A stretch of DNA of 64,000 nt. Origin: Crocinitomicaceae bacterium. Lineage in GTDB: Bacteria; Bacteroidota; Bacteroidia; Flavobacteriales_D; Crocinitomicaceae. Numbering within the stretch: the first letter of the stretch is position 1; every line of letters starts with the position of its first letter. Of the stretch, positions 7,372 through 17,229 are shown piece by piece. Position numbers and translations under genes: made by a program. Where the stretch lies: assembly GCA_017984635.1 (NCBI GenBank), contig JAGNZC010000002.1, positions 1 through 64,000 of the forward strand, read 5' to 3'. The notes beneath the pieces are model-generated. The model was not told where the DNA came from and did not search any database. It saw only the letters and a program-made list of their open reading frames with translations.

Positions 7372-8142
7372 ATGAGTTTAATCCAAACAGCAGAAAGAGT
7401 TTCACAAAAAGATTTATCCGATAACTTTGTGTTTCAACGTTCAATTTTAGCCTATTATGAAGCAGCGAAAATTGTTTCAGGTAATGTATTAGAAATTGGA
7501 ACAGGAAGTGGTTATGGAGTAGAAATTATAGCTGCAAAAACGGATAAATTCACAACAATCGATAAATTTGAAACAACGCTGGATCCGATTGAAAATGTTG
7601 AGTTCATCAAAATGTTAATACCACCTTTAAAAGGAATTCAAGATAATTCATTTGATTTCGTTATTACATTTCAAGTGATAGAGCACATTAAAAATGACAA
7701 TTTGTTTGTTCAAGAAATTTACAGAGTATTAAAACCAAATGGTAAATTAATTGTAACTACACCTAACAAACCAATGTCAATCACTAGAAATCCTTGGCAC
7801 ATTAGAGAATACACAGTAAATGAATTAACTGAATTACTCTCAAAAAGCTTTCAAAAGGTGGAACAAAAAGGTGTTTTTGGTAACGACAAAATCATGAACT
7901 ATTACAATTTAAACAAAGCTTCTGTTCAAAAAATCACACGCTTTGACATCTTTAATTTGCAATACCGTTTACCGAGACAATTGTTACAAATACCTTATGA
8001 TTTAGCGAATCGCATGAATCGTAAAAAACTATTAAAAGAAAACACTTCGTTGGTTTCTGATATTGTAATGGAAGATTATTTCATCGATGATGCCAATGCT
8101 TCATGTTTTGATTTATTTTACATTGCTGAGAAAATAGTTTAA
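7372..8142 (+). CDS. Class I SAM-dependent methyltransferase
   Basis: 256 residues with a Methyltransf_11-type core. Motif I VLEIGTGSGYG (39-49) binds S-adenosylmethionine, VITFQVIEHI (about 97-106) is the acidic post-motif II region, and RVLKPNGKLIVTTPNK (about 119-134) is the usual strand-5 segment. No membrane segment or signal peptide. Such enzymes methylate small molecules, lipids or quinones; nothing in the sequence or neighbourhood identifies the substrate. The gene stands alone, upstream of the convergent mnmD. The C-terminal ~110 residues (RFDIFNLQYRLPRQLLQ) are not part of the common core and may form the substrate lid. Confidence 0.8.
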   Translation: MSLIQTAERVSQKDLSDNFVFQRSILAYYEAAKIVSGNVLEIGTGSGYGVEIIAAKTDKFTTIDKFETTLDPIENVEFIKMLIPPLKGIQDNSFDFVITFQVIEHIKNDNLFVQEIYRVLKPNGKLIVTTPNKPMSITRNPWHIREYTVNELTELLSKSFQKVEQKGVFGNDKIMNYYNLNKASVQKITRFDIFNLQYRLPRQLLQIPYDLANRMNRKKLLKENTSLVSDIVMEDYFIDDANASCFDLFYIAEKIV

Positions 8143-8144
8143 TT

Positions 8145-8813
8145 CTAAACACTTTTTATTGCTTTCGTCATTTCTCTTTTTCCTGGTGGACCTGGCAAAG
8201 GAACAACTATAAAACCTTGCGCTTTTAAATCGCGTTTCACTTGACCTTGCGCGCAATACGTTACTAAAAACCCTCCAGGTTTTAACAAGGAGTACATTTT
8301 CTTTAATATTGAGGGTTGCCACATGTCTGCTTGCGCTTTTGGGCCAAAAGCATCGAAAAAAACCACGTCAAATTGTTCGTTTTCAGGTATGTAACTTTCT
8401 ATTTTTTGATGTATTTTTTTGAATGAAAAATCATCAGAAATTTCATGGTTTTCACCCCAAGACAAAGTGTGTAATTGCTTGAAATCCTGCGTGTTTTCCC
8501 AATTCAAAAAAGAACAATAATCCATTTCATTTACTAACATTTCTTCAACTGGAAAAGCTTCAATTCCAACATATTGAATTTTATAACCTACTGTTTTACT
8601 TTCAATAAATGCTAAGAATGCATTTAGTCCTGTCCCAAAACCCATTTCAAAAATTCGCAGCGATTTATCAAGTGGAAATGAACGTATTCCTTGTTCAATA
8701 AAAATGTGCGTTGCTTCGTTAAACGCGCCATGATTGGAATGGTAATTTTCATCCAAATCTGGAATGTAAATTGTTTTTGAACCATCACCCGTCAATTTCA
8801 CCTCACGCTTCAT
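8145..8813 (-). CDS. mnmD: tRNA mnm5s2U34-type methyltransferase MnmD
   Basis: Start set at ATG 8813 (MKREVKLTGDGSKTIYIPDL), where similarity to the DUF752/MnmD family begins; an in-frame ATG at 8849 adds twelve residues of doubtful value. Seen: DGS and YHSNHGAFNEA in the N-terminal part, the SAM motif FEMGFGTGLNAF starting near residue 55, the acidic VFFDAFGPKAQADMWQP segment, and the C-terminal PGPPGKREMTKA, all family hallmarks. MnmD makes the final methylation of the wobble uridine side chain (nm5U to mnm5U) in certain tRNAs. In gamma-proteobacteria this domain is fused to MnmC's oxidase domain; here it stands alone, as usual in Bacteroidota and Firmicutes. It converges on the preceding methyltransferase gene with a 2-bp gap. 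Confidence 0.85.
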   Translation of the reverse strand: MKREVKLTGDGSKTIYIPDLDENYHSNHGAFNEATHIFIEQGIRSFPLDKSLRIFEMGFGTGLNAFLAFIESKTVGYKIQYVGIEAFPVEEMLVNEMDYCSFLNWENTQDFKQLHTLSWGENHEISDDFSFKKIHQKIESYIPENEQFDVVFFDAFGPKAQADMWQPSILKKMYSLLKPGGFLVTYCAQGQVKRDLKAQGFIVVPLPGPPGKREMTKAIKSV

Positions 8814-8932
8814 ATTTCGATCGTATTTGCCACAAAAATACATTTTCATTTATTAACAATTGTTGAAAACTCCTTTTTATATCTTTTTAAGAAAGAAATA
8901 AAATTCAACAACCATAATGCTGATTGAATGAC

Positions 8933-8940
8933 TATCTTTG
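8933..8940 (+). promoter_or_regulatory. -7 element of dnaB (TATCTTTG)
   Basis: A perfect TAnnTTTG ending four bases before the dnaB ATG at 8945. It lies inside the longer open frame that begins with TTG 8924, which is the main reason to reject that upstream start. Confidence 0.6.
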
Positions 8941-8944
8941 TTAC

Positions 8945-10510
8945 ATGGACACACAACCAGAAAATTCACGAAAAATAATCAACCGTACAAAAAACCCATC
9001 TGTTTTAACAGGCGATTTAGGTAAAATTCCACCGCAAGCAATTGACTTGGAACAAGCTGTTTTGGGCGCAATGATGTTGGAAAAAAATGCAGTTACCGAT
9101 TCAATTGACATTTTAAAACCGGCAAGTTTCTACGATCCTAAACATCAGTTTATTTACAATGCTATACGTGAATTATTTGGTAGTTCAAATCCAATTGACT
9201 TATTGACGGTTGTCAACAAATTAAAGCAAAATGGTGAATTAGAAGCTGCTGGTGGCGCTGCATACATTTCTCAATTAACGAGTCGTGTAGCCTCCACTGC
9301 ACATATAGAATTTCATGCTCGTGTTATTGCTGAAAAACACATTAAACGCGAATTGATTCGTATGAGTAGCGAAGTAATGCGCGATGCATACGAAGACACC
9401 AATGATGTTTTTGATGTTTTGAATAAAGCTGAAGGTGAATTATTTCAAATTGCTGAAAACAACATGGGTAAACATGTTGATTCGATGCAAAATGTTGTTC
9501 GTTTAGCCATCGAAGAAATTGAAAAAGCGGCTCAAAATTCTGACGGTATTTCTGGTGTTCCAACAGGTTTTTACGATTTAGATAAATTAACCTCAGGTTG
9601 GCAACGCTCCGATATGATTGTCATTGCTGCACGTCCCGCCATGGGGAAAACTGCCTTTGTTTTATCAATGGCACGAAACACTGCTGTTGATCACAACATG
9701 GGTGTTGCAATTTTCTCTTTAGAGATGTCATCCGTTCAATTAGTAAAACGTTTAATTGCCAGTGAAGCGCGAATAAAAGCAGAAAAATTGCGAAAAGGTG
9801 ATTTAAAAGAACATGAATTTCAACAATTGCATACACGTATTACCAAATTAGCTACAGCACCTTTGTTTATCGACGATACGCCTGGAATCAGTGTGTTTGA
9901 TTTACGTGCAAAATGCCGCCGTTTGAAAATGCAACACAATATTGAAATGGTCATCATTGATTATTTACAGTTAATGACAGCGGGTGGTACAAAAGGATCG
10001 GGTAATCGTGAGCAAGAGATTTCTACGATTTCTCGATCGATCAAAGAAATTGCCAAAGAGTTAAATGTACCTGTAATTGCTTTGTCTCAGTTGAGTCGTT
10101 CGGTTGAACAACGTGGTGGCGACAAGCGACCAGTTCTATCAGATTTACGTGAATCTGGAGCGATTGAGCAAGATGCGGATATTGTATCTTTTATTTACCG
10201 ACCAGAATACTATGGTTTGTTGCAAGATGAAGAAGGGAATTCTAACCAAGGAATTGGAGAAATCATCGTTGCGAAACATAGAAATGGTGCTTTAGACAGT
10301 GTACGATTACGATTCATTGGTGAATATGCTCGATTCGACAACATTGAAGGATACTCAGATGATGCAACACCAATTCATACATCTATTGGAGCAAATACTG
10401 AATTTGACGAAAATCCACAACCTAGTTACACGATAAAAAGTAAAATGGATTCACACCAAGATGATCTTTCTGATTTTTCATCCAATTTTGAAAACGGAAC
10501 ACCTTTTTAA
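8945..10510 (+). CDS. dnaB: Replicative DNA helicase DnaB
   Basis: 521 residues from ATG 8945 (MDTQPENSRK). The DnaB N-terminal primase-interaction domain covers about 30-130 (IPPQAIDLEQAVLGAMMLE). The RecA-like motor follows, with Walker A ARPAMGKTA around 229-237, SLEMSS, Walker B MVIIDYLQLM, and the conserved LSQLSRSVEQR, LSDLRESGAIEQDAD and KHRNG segments. Together these identify the hexameric helicase that unwinds DNA ahead of the fork. The final ~60 residues (from SDDATPIHT) are low-complexity and probably disordered. The stop codon is directly followed by the ATG of the next gene, so the secreted protein downstream is probably co-transcribed. No intein interrupts the P-loop, a common insertion point in DnaB. 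Confidence 0.97.
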   Translation: MDTQPENSRKIINRTKNPSVLTGDLGKIPPQAIDLEQAVLGAMMLEKNAVTDSIDILKPASFYDPKHQFIYNAIRELFGSSNPIDLLTVVNKLKQNGELEAAGGAAYISQLTSRVASTAHIEFHARVIAEKHIKRELIRMSSEVMRDAYEDTNDVFDVLNKAEGELFQIAENNMGKHVDSMQNVVRLAIEEIEKAAQNSDGISGVPTGFYDLDKLTSGWQRSDMIVIAARPAMGKTAFVLSMARNTAVDHNMGVAIFSLEMSSVQLVKRLIASEARIKAEKLRKGDLKEHEFQQLHTRITKLATAPLFIDDTPGISVFDLRAKCRRLKMQHNIEMVIIDYLQLMTAGGTKGSGNREQEISTISRSIKEIAKELNVPVIALSQLSRSVEQRGGDKRPVLSDLRESGAIEQDADIVSFIYRPEYYGLLQDEEGNSNQGIGEIIVAKHRNGALDSVRLRFIGEYARFDNIEGYSDDATPIHTSIGANTEFDENPQPSYTIKSKMDSHQDDLSDFSSNFENGTPF

Positions 10511-11776
10511 ATGAAAAAGTTTATTGTTTTATTTTTTTCAGTCTTTCTCCTTTTTTCAGCTAAGGGATCTCAAATCCTTGTGCCAATGGATGAAGGTCAA
10601 ACTAACCATTTAAAAGCATATGGTTTAGCTTATTGGGCGTTGGAAAAAACAGTAACAATAGAATGGTTATTAAATTATCGTGGCGGTTCCTTTTTATTTC
10701 CAAATATTAGATCATTAGAAGAAGAGTTAGTATTGCGTAATATCAAGTATGAAATTCTAGCAGACGGACAAGTCAATCAAATCAAACGAGAAATTGGCAA
10801 TCCAGAAACCAATATGGAAATTGTACAATTGGAAAAAGCACCAAAAATTGCAGTTTATACGCCGCCTGGAAAACAACCATGGGATGATGCTGTTACAATG
10901 GTTTTAGAATACGCTGAAATTCCCTACGATAAAATTTACGATTCTGCCATTGTAATGGGCGTTTTACCAAAATACGATTGGCTACACTTGCACCATGAGG
11001 ATTTCACAGGACAATACGGAAAATTCTATGCGGCATATAAAAATTATCCGTGGTATCAAGAACAAGTAAAATTGGCCGAAGCAGAAGCAAAAATGCTGGG
11101 ATATGCAAAAGTTTCTCAATTGAAATTAGCCGTTGCTCAAAACCTTAAAAACTTTGTACTGGGTGGCGGATTTTTATTCACTATGTGCAGTGGAACAGAT
11201 AGTTTTGACATTGCGTTAGCTGCTGCGAAAACAGATATTTGTGAAGCAATGTACGACCACGATGGCGCAGATGGAAGGTGCCAAGAAAAATTGGATTACA
11301 CACAAACCTTTGCTTTCGAAGATTTTCAATTAGTGCGCGATCCAATGCAATATGAATATTCTGATATCGATGGAACAGATTTACATCGATTAAATAGAGT
11401 AACAGAAAACACCGACAAATTCACGCTGTTCGATTTTTCAGCAAAATGGGATGTTGTTCCTACTATGTTAACGCAATGTCACACGAATGTAATTGATGGT
11501 TTCATGGGGCAAACAACTGACTTTAAAAAAGAGCTCATCAAACCAAATGTATTGATTTTAGGTGAAAACAAAGCATTAAACACAGCGCGTTACCTACACG
11601 GAGAAATGGGTCAAGGTACGTGGACTTTTTACGGCGGACATGATCCTGAAGATTATGAGCACAAAGTTGGCGACCCTCCTACTGATTTGAATCTACACCC
11701 CAACTCTCCTGGTTACCGTTTAATCTTAAACAATATTTTGTTTCCAGCAGCCAAGAAGAAAAAGCGCAAGACGTAA
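10511..11776 (+). CDS. Secreted conserved protein, usually labelled 'asparagine synthetase B' in Bacteroidota
   Basis: 421 residues with an N-terminal signal peptide (MKKFIVLFFSVFLLFSAKGS; cleavage about 20), so exported. The mature part begins QILVPMDEGQTNHLKAYGLAYW and contains the motifs LLNYRGGSF, LEKAPKIAVYTPPGKQPWDDAV, YDWLHLHHEDFTGQYGKF and GGGFLFTMCSGTDSFD. From memory these are hallmarks of a Bacteroidota family carrying the database name 'asparagine synthetase B'. I see neither an N-terminal glutamine-amidotransferase cysteine nor an ATP-pyrophosphatase motif SGGxDS, so the name is not supported by the sequence. The tail is strongly basic (KKKKRKT). There is no gap between this gene and dnaB. 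Function unknown; the HLHHEDF and CSGTDSFD motifs might be catalytic (inference). Confidence 0.7.
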   Translation: MKKFIVLFFSVFLLFSAKGSQILVPMDEGQTNHLKAYGLAYWALEKTVTIEWLLNYRGGSFLFPNIRSLEEELVLRNIKYEILADGQVNQIKREIGNPETNMEIVQLEKAPKIAVYTPPGKQPWDDAVTMVLEYAEIPYDKIYDSAIVMGVLPKYDWLHLHHEDFTGQYGKFYAAYKNYPWYQEQVKLAEAEAKMLGYAKVSQLKLAVAQNLKNFVLGGGFLFTMCSGTDSFDIALAAAKTDICEAMYDHDGADGRCQEKLDYTQTFAFEDFQLVRDPMQYEYSDIDGTDLHRLNRVTENTDKFTLFDFSAKWDVVPTMLTQCHTNVIDGFMGQTTDFKKELIKPNVLILGENKALNTARYLHGEMGQGTWTFYGGHDPEDYEHKVGDPPTDLNLHPNSPGYRLILNNILFPAAKKKKRKT

Positions 11777-11819
11777 GTAGAAATTTCCAAAAAGGGATTG
11801 TAGTATCAAAACTCGCAGT

Positions 11820-12070
11820 ATTTTTTGCCACGAAGGCACGAATGGACACGAAGAAATTAGTGTGAATTTGTGGATTAGTTCAGTTTTTTTTTGCCACGAA
11901 GGTGCGAATGGATACGAATAAATTAGTCTAAATCCGTGTGTTTGTGGCTGTTTTTATTTTCCACGAAAGCACGAGTATTTTTAGTTCAAGGCTACTTCCC
12001 GCAAAAGGGATTGCACGAAAATCCTTTGAAAAAGATTGCAGTAAAAGCCCGACCCGCAGGGATTTGCCCA
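11820..12070. repeat. Degenerate intergenic repeats (GCCACGAA... and CCCGACCCGCAGGG types)
   Basis: The 359-bp gap between the secreted protein and gyrB has no convincing gene. Two tandem-like copies begin at 11827 and 11892 with GCCACGAAGG(C/T)(A/G)CGAATGG. The second ends at about 11948 with GTGTTTGTGGC, so the unit has inverted GCCAC...GTGGC ends. A third partial copy (CCACGAAAGCACGAG) begins at about 11961. Around 12007-12070 lies a different motif (AAGGGATTGC, then CCCGACCCGCAGGGATTTGCC). Such elements are typically scattered through flavobacterial intergenic regions; that the type recurs elsewhere in this genome cannot be shown here. Short open frames across this region are judged accidental. 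Confidence 0.6.
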
Positions 12071-12088
12071 AAATATTATCATACAAAA

Positions 12089-12130
12089 AAGAGGCTGCTC
12101 GAAACGAACAACCTCTTACTTATTTTTGAC
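12089..12130. terminator. Hairpin terminator between convergent genes
   Basis: AAGAGG (from 12089) pairs with CCTCTT (12112-12117) around an inner TCG-AAA-CGA. It is flanked by an A-run on the left (12085-12090) and a T-run at 12123-12127, so it could end both the dnaB transcript and, on the minus strand, gyrB. Confidence 0.65.
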
Positions 12131-12135
12131 TAAAA

Positions 12136-14118
<1,983 letters not shown>

Positions 14119-14224
14119 TCAAGTGCGAAAATAGCGAAATTATGGCAGTAAAAAGAAGAAAAAAAGGCAAAATATCGCTAACTTATTAACAAAATATTAA
14201 CGACAAATAAAGCTAGAATTTAGT

Positions 14225-14761
14225 TTACTTTTTTGAACGAATCCACGCTAAAATTTCTGGATCATTTGGTAATGTTCTTGGTCCAATTACTTTTTCTAAC
14301 TGACCATTTTCTCCAATTAAATATTTTTGAAAATTCCATTGAACTTTATTCTCTTCTAATCCATTCAAATTCTTCTCTGTTAAGAAATGATACAATGGAT
14401 GCATGTCTTTTCCTTTCACCGAAATTTTTTCCATCATGGGAAAGGTAACACCATAATTTTTTTGACAAAAAGAAGCGATTTCTTCATTTGTTCCTGGTTC
14501 TTGTCCCATAAAATTATTCGCAGGAAAACCAACAATCACAAAATTACTATCTTTGAATTGTTTGTACAATGCCTCTAAATCTTCATATTGTGGTGTTAAT
14601 CCACATTTTGATGCTGTATTGACAATCATTACCTTTTTTCCTTTTAAAGAAGCTAAATCAAAGTCTGCCCCTTCCAAGGTTTTAACTTTGTAAGAATAAA
14701 TTGTTTGTGCCATAAGAACGTTACTTAAAAAAATAAATGCAATAATTAAACCCTTTTTCAT
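14225..14761 (-). CDS. Glutathione peroxidase-family protein with signal peptide
   Basis: Start set at ATG 14761 (MKKGLIIAFIFLSNVLMAQ), which gives a clean signal peptide; the open frame extends 11 codons further without one. Mature residues carry the thioredoxin-fold peroxidase core: NTASKCG with peroxidatic cysteine C53 (Cys, not selenocysteine), then GFPANNFMGQEPG and VQWNFQKYLI, which supply the Gln and Trp of the active site. The motif FPCNQF of many family members reads FPANNF here, so that resolving/second cysteine is absent. Family members reduce peroxides with thioredoxin or glutathione. Export to the periplasm is inferred from the signal peptide and is somewhat unusual. It follows the divergent OmpA-like gene. 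Confidence 0.85.
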   Translation of the reverse strand: MKKGLIIAFIFLSNVLMAQTIYSYKVKTLEGADFDLASLKGKKVMIVNTASKCGLTPQYEDLEALYKQFKDSNFVIVGFPANNFMGQEPGTNEEIASFCQKNYGVTFPMMEKISVKGKDMHPLYHFLTEKNLNGLEENKVQWNFQKYLIGENGQLEKVIGPRTLPNDPEILAWIRSKK

Positions 14762-14862
14762 ACTTATAAATTGTGTATATTTAAACTTAAACAATTGAAT
14801 ACGAATTTAGTTCTTTTTTATTCAAAATGGAACTTTATTCCTTGAATTACGAATACGTAACT

Positions 14863-15732
14863 ATGGTTTTGAAAAAACATATTTTTTGCTTTTTAAGTTG
14901 CTTGTTTTCGGGTTTGATATTGAGTCAAGTTGATTTATCTGGAAATTGGCAAGGAATCATTCAATTGGATGGTCAAGCCATAGAAAAAAGCATGCTTCTG
15001 TATGCCAATTTCAATCAAAAAGGAACAGCATTAGATGGCAAAATGAGAGATGAGATTGTTGGAAAAGATCTTTATGCTGTTAAACGCTTAAAAGGAACAG
15101 TTTTAAAAAATGATATCACCTTCAATCAAACCATCATTGAAAAACAAAAACAAAACGCACAAACAAATTGGTGTTTAATTTCCGGAACATTAAGTTACAA
15201 CGAAAGTACAGGCTATTTAACTGGAACGTTTAAAAGCTCTGATTGCAAACGTTATACTGGTAAAATTATACTCTATAAATCCACTGCTGAATTTTCAGCC
15301 ACAACACAATCACCTCTTTCGCATGCATGGCATAAATTATTTATCAACGATTACAAAAAAGGATTCAACGCACCTGAAATTCGAGCTATTGAACGAAAAA
15401 ATTTCAAATTCATTCCTATTTATTTTGAATCAGACAAAGCTATATTAGATACTAGTTTTGTTGCTTTTTTAGTTAAAATGATTCGAGTTGTGGATGGACA
15501 TTCTGATCTTCGAATAAAAGTAACGGGTCACACAGATGCTGACGGAAGTGATGCATATAATCTTGAACTTTCAAAAAGACGCGCTGAAACTTTGATTGAT
15601 TTTTTCATACAACATGGACTTTCTAAAGATAAGATAGTGATTGATTTTAAAGGAGAATCTTTACCCGTTGATAACAATTCAACATCCGAAGGAAAACAGC
15701 GAAATAGAAGAGTAGATTTTTCATTTATTTAA
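14863..15732 (+). CDS. OmpA-family exported protein
   Basis: Start set at ATG 14863 (MVLKKHIFCFLSCLFSGLILSQ), which puts the signal peptide at the N-terminus; an ATG at 14827 adds twelve residues. Residues about 20-130 form a beta-rich region (VDLSGNWQGIIQLDGQ) of a lipocalin-like or DUF-type sandwich. The C-terminal ~105 residues are an OmpA/MotB peptidoglycan-binding domain: IPIYFESDKAILDTS, VTGHTDADGSDAYNLELSKRRAETLIDFF and GKQRNRRVDFSF, including the conserved NxxLSxxRA-like and RR.D segments. It is likely outer-membrane- or periplasm-anchored through peptidoglycan. It lies 75 bp upstream of the VTC-like gene, which has its own promoter, so a functional link is uncertain. Confidence 0.8.
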   Translation: MVLKKHIFCFLSCLFSGLILSQVDLSGNWQGIIQLDGQAIEKSMLLYANFNQKGTALDGKMRDEIVGKDLYAVKRLKGTVLKNDITFNQTIIEKQKQNAQTNWCLISGTLSYNESTGYLTGTFKSSDCKRYTGKIILYKSTAEFSATTQSPLSHAWHKLFINDYKKGFNAPEIRAIERKNFKFIPIYFESDKAILDTSFVAFLVKMIRVVDGHSDLRIKVTGHTDADGSDAYNLELSKRRAETLIDFFIQHGLSKDKIVIDFKGESLPVDNNSTSEGKQRNRRVDFSFI

Positions 15733-15794
15733 TTTTTATTCAAATGGTTTTGGAAGTTTTAACGTCTAAAAGTTGTAATTCTAAAACAAAAAAT

Positions 15795-15802
15795 TAACTT
15801 TG
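15795..15802 (+). promoter_or_regulatory. -7 element (TAACTTTG) before the VTC-domain gene
   Basis: A perfect TAnnTTTG five bases before ATG 15808. It suggests the VTC/DUF4956 pair is transcribed with almost no 5' leader. Confidence 0.5.
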
Positions 15803-15807
15803 GGTAA

Positions 15808-16569
15808 ATGTTAAGTGAAAAAATCAATACTATTATTCAACAATTTGAACCTATTTCATTGCTCGAAATGGACCGTGTTAAGTTGATGAACCGTGTTGAT
15901 ACTAAGTTTGCATTTTCGATTAAAGAATTTATTGATTTCTTACCAGAACTTATTGCTTCTTATAAAGTTTTAGAGATCAATGGCAATCGAATTCCTTCTT
16001 ACGAAAGTTTATATTATGACAACGATCATTTAGGCTTTTTTGAAGACCATCACAATGGGAGAATGAATCGTTTTAAAGTTCGCTACCGTAAATACATTGA
16101 GTCTGACTTAATATTTTTGGAAGTAAAACACAAATTCAAGGGAAGAACTGACAAAAGCAGAATTCAAGTTGCTGAAATTCCCTATGAACTAGTAAATGAA
16201 CATGCACAATTTGTCAAAAACTTAACTGAAAAAGAAGATGTTTTAACACCTGTTTTATGGAACTCATTTCACCGAATCACCTTGGTAAATAAAATTGAAA
16301 ACGAACGATTGACCTTAGATTTTGATTTGAAATTCAATTGGGAAGATAGGGCTCAATATTATAACAATATGATTATTGCTGAATTAAAACAAGAAAAATT
16401 CAACAGAAATTCTGCTTTTTTCAGTTTAATGAAAAAGAAAATCATTCGTCCTTATCGATTGAGCAAATATTGCATTGGTTCGATTGATTTATACGGGCAC
16501 AAAAAAATTAAATACAACAGATTTAAAAAAAAATTAATACAACTTAAAAAAATTAACAATGATGCTTGA
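15808..16569 (+). CDS. VTC-domain (polyphosphate polymerase-like) protein
   Basis: 253 residues resembling the catalytic VTC domain of the triphosphate-tunnel superfamily. It opens with EPISLLEMDRVKLMNRVDTKF and has basic/acidic strands (RFKVRYRKY, IFLEVKHKFKGRTDKSR, LTLDFDLKF, IIAELKQEKF) and the terminal RPYRLSKYCIG. In yeast Vtc4 this domain makes polyphosphate from ATP; bacterial homologues are often paired with DUF4956 membrane proteins. That pairing is seen here, as the next gene overlaps by 11 bp. The C-terminus is very basic (KKIKYNRFKKKLIQLKK). No membrane segment, so the enzyme presumably acts at the cytoplasmic face with its partner. Polyphosphate synthesis here is inferred from the family. 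Confidence 0.82.
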   Translation: MLSEKINTIIQQFEPISLLEMDRVKLMNRVDTKFAFSIKEFIDFLPELIASYKVLEINGNRIPSYESLYYDNDHLGFFEDHHNGRMNRFKVRYRKYIESDLIFLEVKHKFKGRTDKSRIQVAEIPYELVNEHAQFVKNLTEKEDVLTPVLWNSFHRITLVNKIENERLTLDFDLKFNWEDRAQYYNNMIIAELKQEKFNRNSAFFSLMKKKIIRPYRLSKYCIGSIDLYGHKKIKYNRFKKKLIQLKKINNDA

Positions 16570-17227
16570 TACTATTTTACCATTAGCAAAAGTAATTGAA
16601 GAAACTGGTTTTAAACTTTTCAGCAATGACGCATATATTTTACTTGTTCGTTTAGCAGTTAATAGTTTTATTTTAACGCTTTTAATTCGTTATTTGTATT
16701 ATCCTAAAACTAAACGTAAGGATTATTTATTTACGTATTATTTAATTGGTACAATTACATTCTTTTTATGTTTTGGTCTTAAAAAATTAGATATCGATAC
16801 TGGAATGGGACTTGGTTTATTTGCGATTTTCGGAATCATACGTTACCGAACTGATGCGATTGAAATCAAAGAAATGACCTATTTGTTTTTAATTATTGGA
16901 ATCAGCGTTGTAAATTCATTGGCTTCAAATCAAATCAGTATAACAGAAATTGCAATCATTAATTTATCTGTTCTTGCATTAACATTCATTTTAGAACGCT
17001 TATGGCTAGTGAAGCACGAAACACGTAAAACAATTATTTACGAACGCATTGAATTAATTACACCTGAAAAAGAAGCTGAAATGAAAGCGGATATTATCAA
17101 GAGAACTGGTATTCAAATCAATCGTTTTGAAATTGGTAAAATTGACTTTTTAACAGATACAGCGCAAGTTCGTATTTTCTACTACGAAGATAACGACCAA
17201 GCGTTTTCAGATTATTCTTCGAATTAA
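16559..17227 (+). CDS. DUF4956 membrane protein
   Basis: 222 residues: about four to five hydrophobic helices in residues 20-155 (YILLVRLAVNSFILTLLI; YYLIGTITFFLCFGL; GLGLFAIFGIIRYRTDAIE; LFLIIGISVVNSLAS; IAIINLSVLALTFIL), followed by a soluble C-terminal domain of about 65 residues (KTIIYERIELITPEKEAEM). The FGIIRYRTDAIEIKEMTYLF segment is the family signature. It overlaps the VTC-domain gene, matching the widespread VTC-DUF4956 pair; the membrane protein may act as channel or anchor for polyphosphate synthesis (inference). A double ATG is present and the first, at 16559, is chosen. Confidence 0.82.
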   Translation: MMLDTILPLAKVIEETGFKLFSNDAYILLVRLAVNSFILTLLIRYLYYPKTKRKDYLFTYYLIGTITFFLCFGLKKLDIDTGMGLGLFAIFGIIRYRTDAIEIKEMTYLFLIIGISVVNSLASNQISITEIAIINLSVLALTFILERLWLVKHETRKTIIYERIELITPEKEAEMKADIIKRTGIQINRFEIGKIDFLTDTAQVRIFYYEDNDQAFSDYSSN

Positions 17228-17229
17228 TT

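Noticed and set aside
8924-8944. TTG start for dnaB at 8924
   Set aside because: The promoter element TATCTTTG lies inside this stretch; ATG 8945 is a normal start.
10511-11776. Asparagine synthetase
   Set aside because: Exported protein with no catalytic cysteine at residue 2 and no SGGxDS-type loop.
11936-12133. Short open frames in the intergenic repeat region
   Set aside because: Both overlap degenerate repeats and the terminator hairpin, and have no recognisable product.
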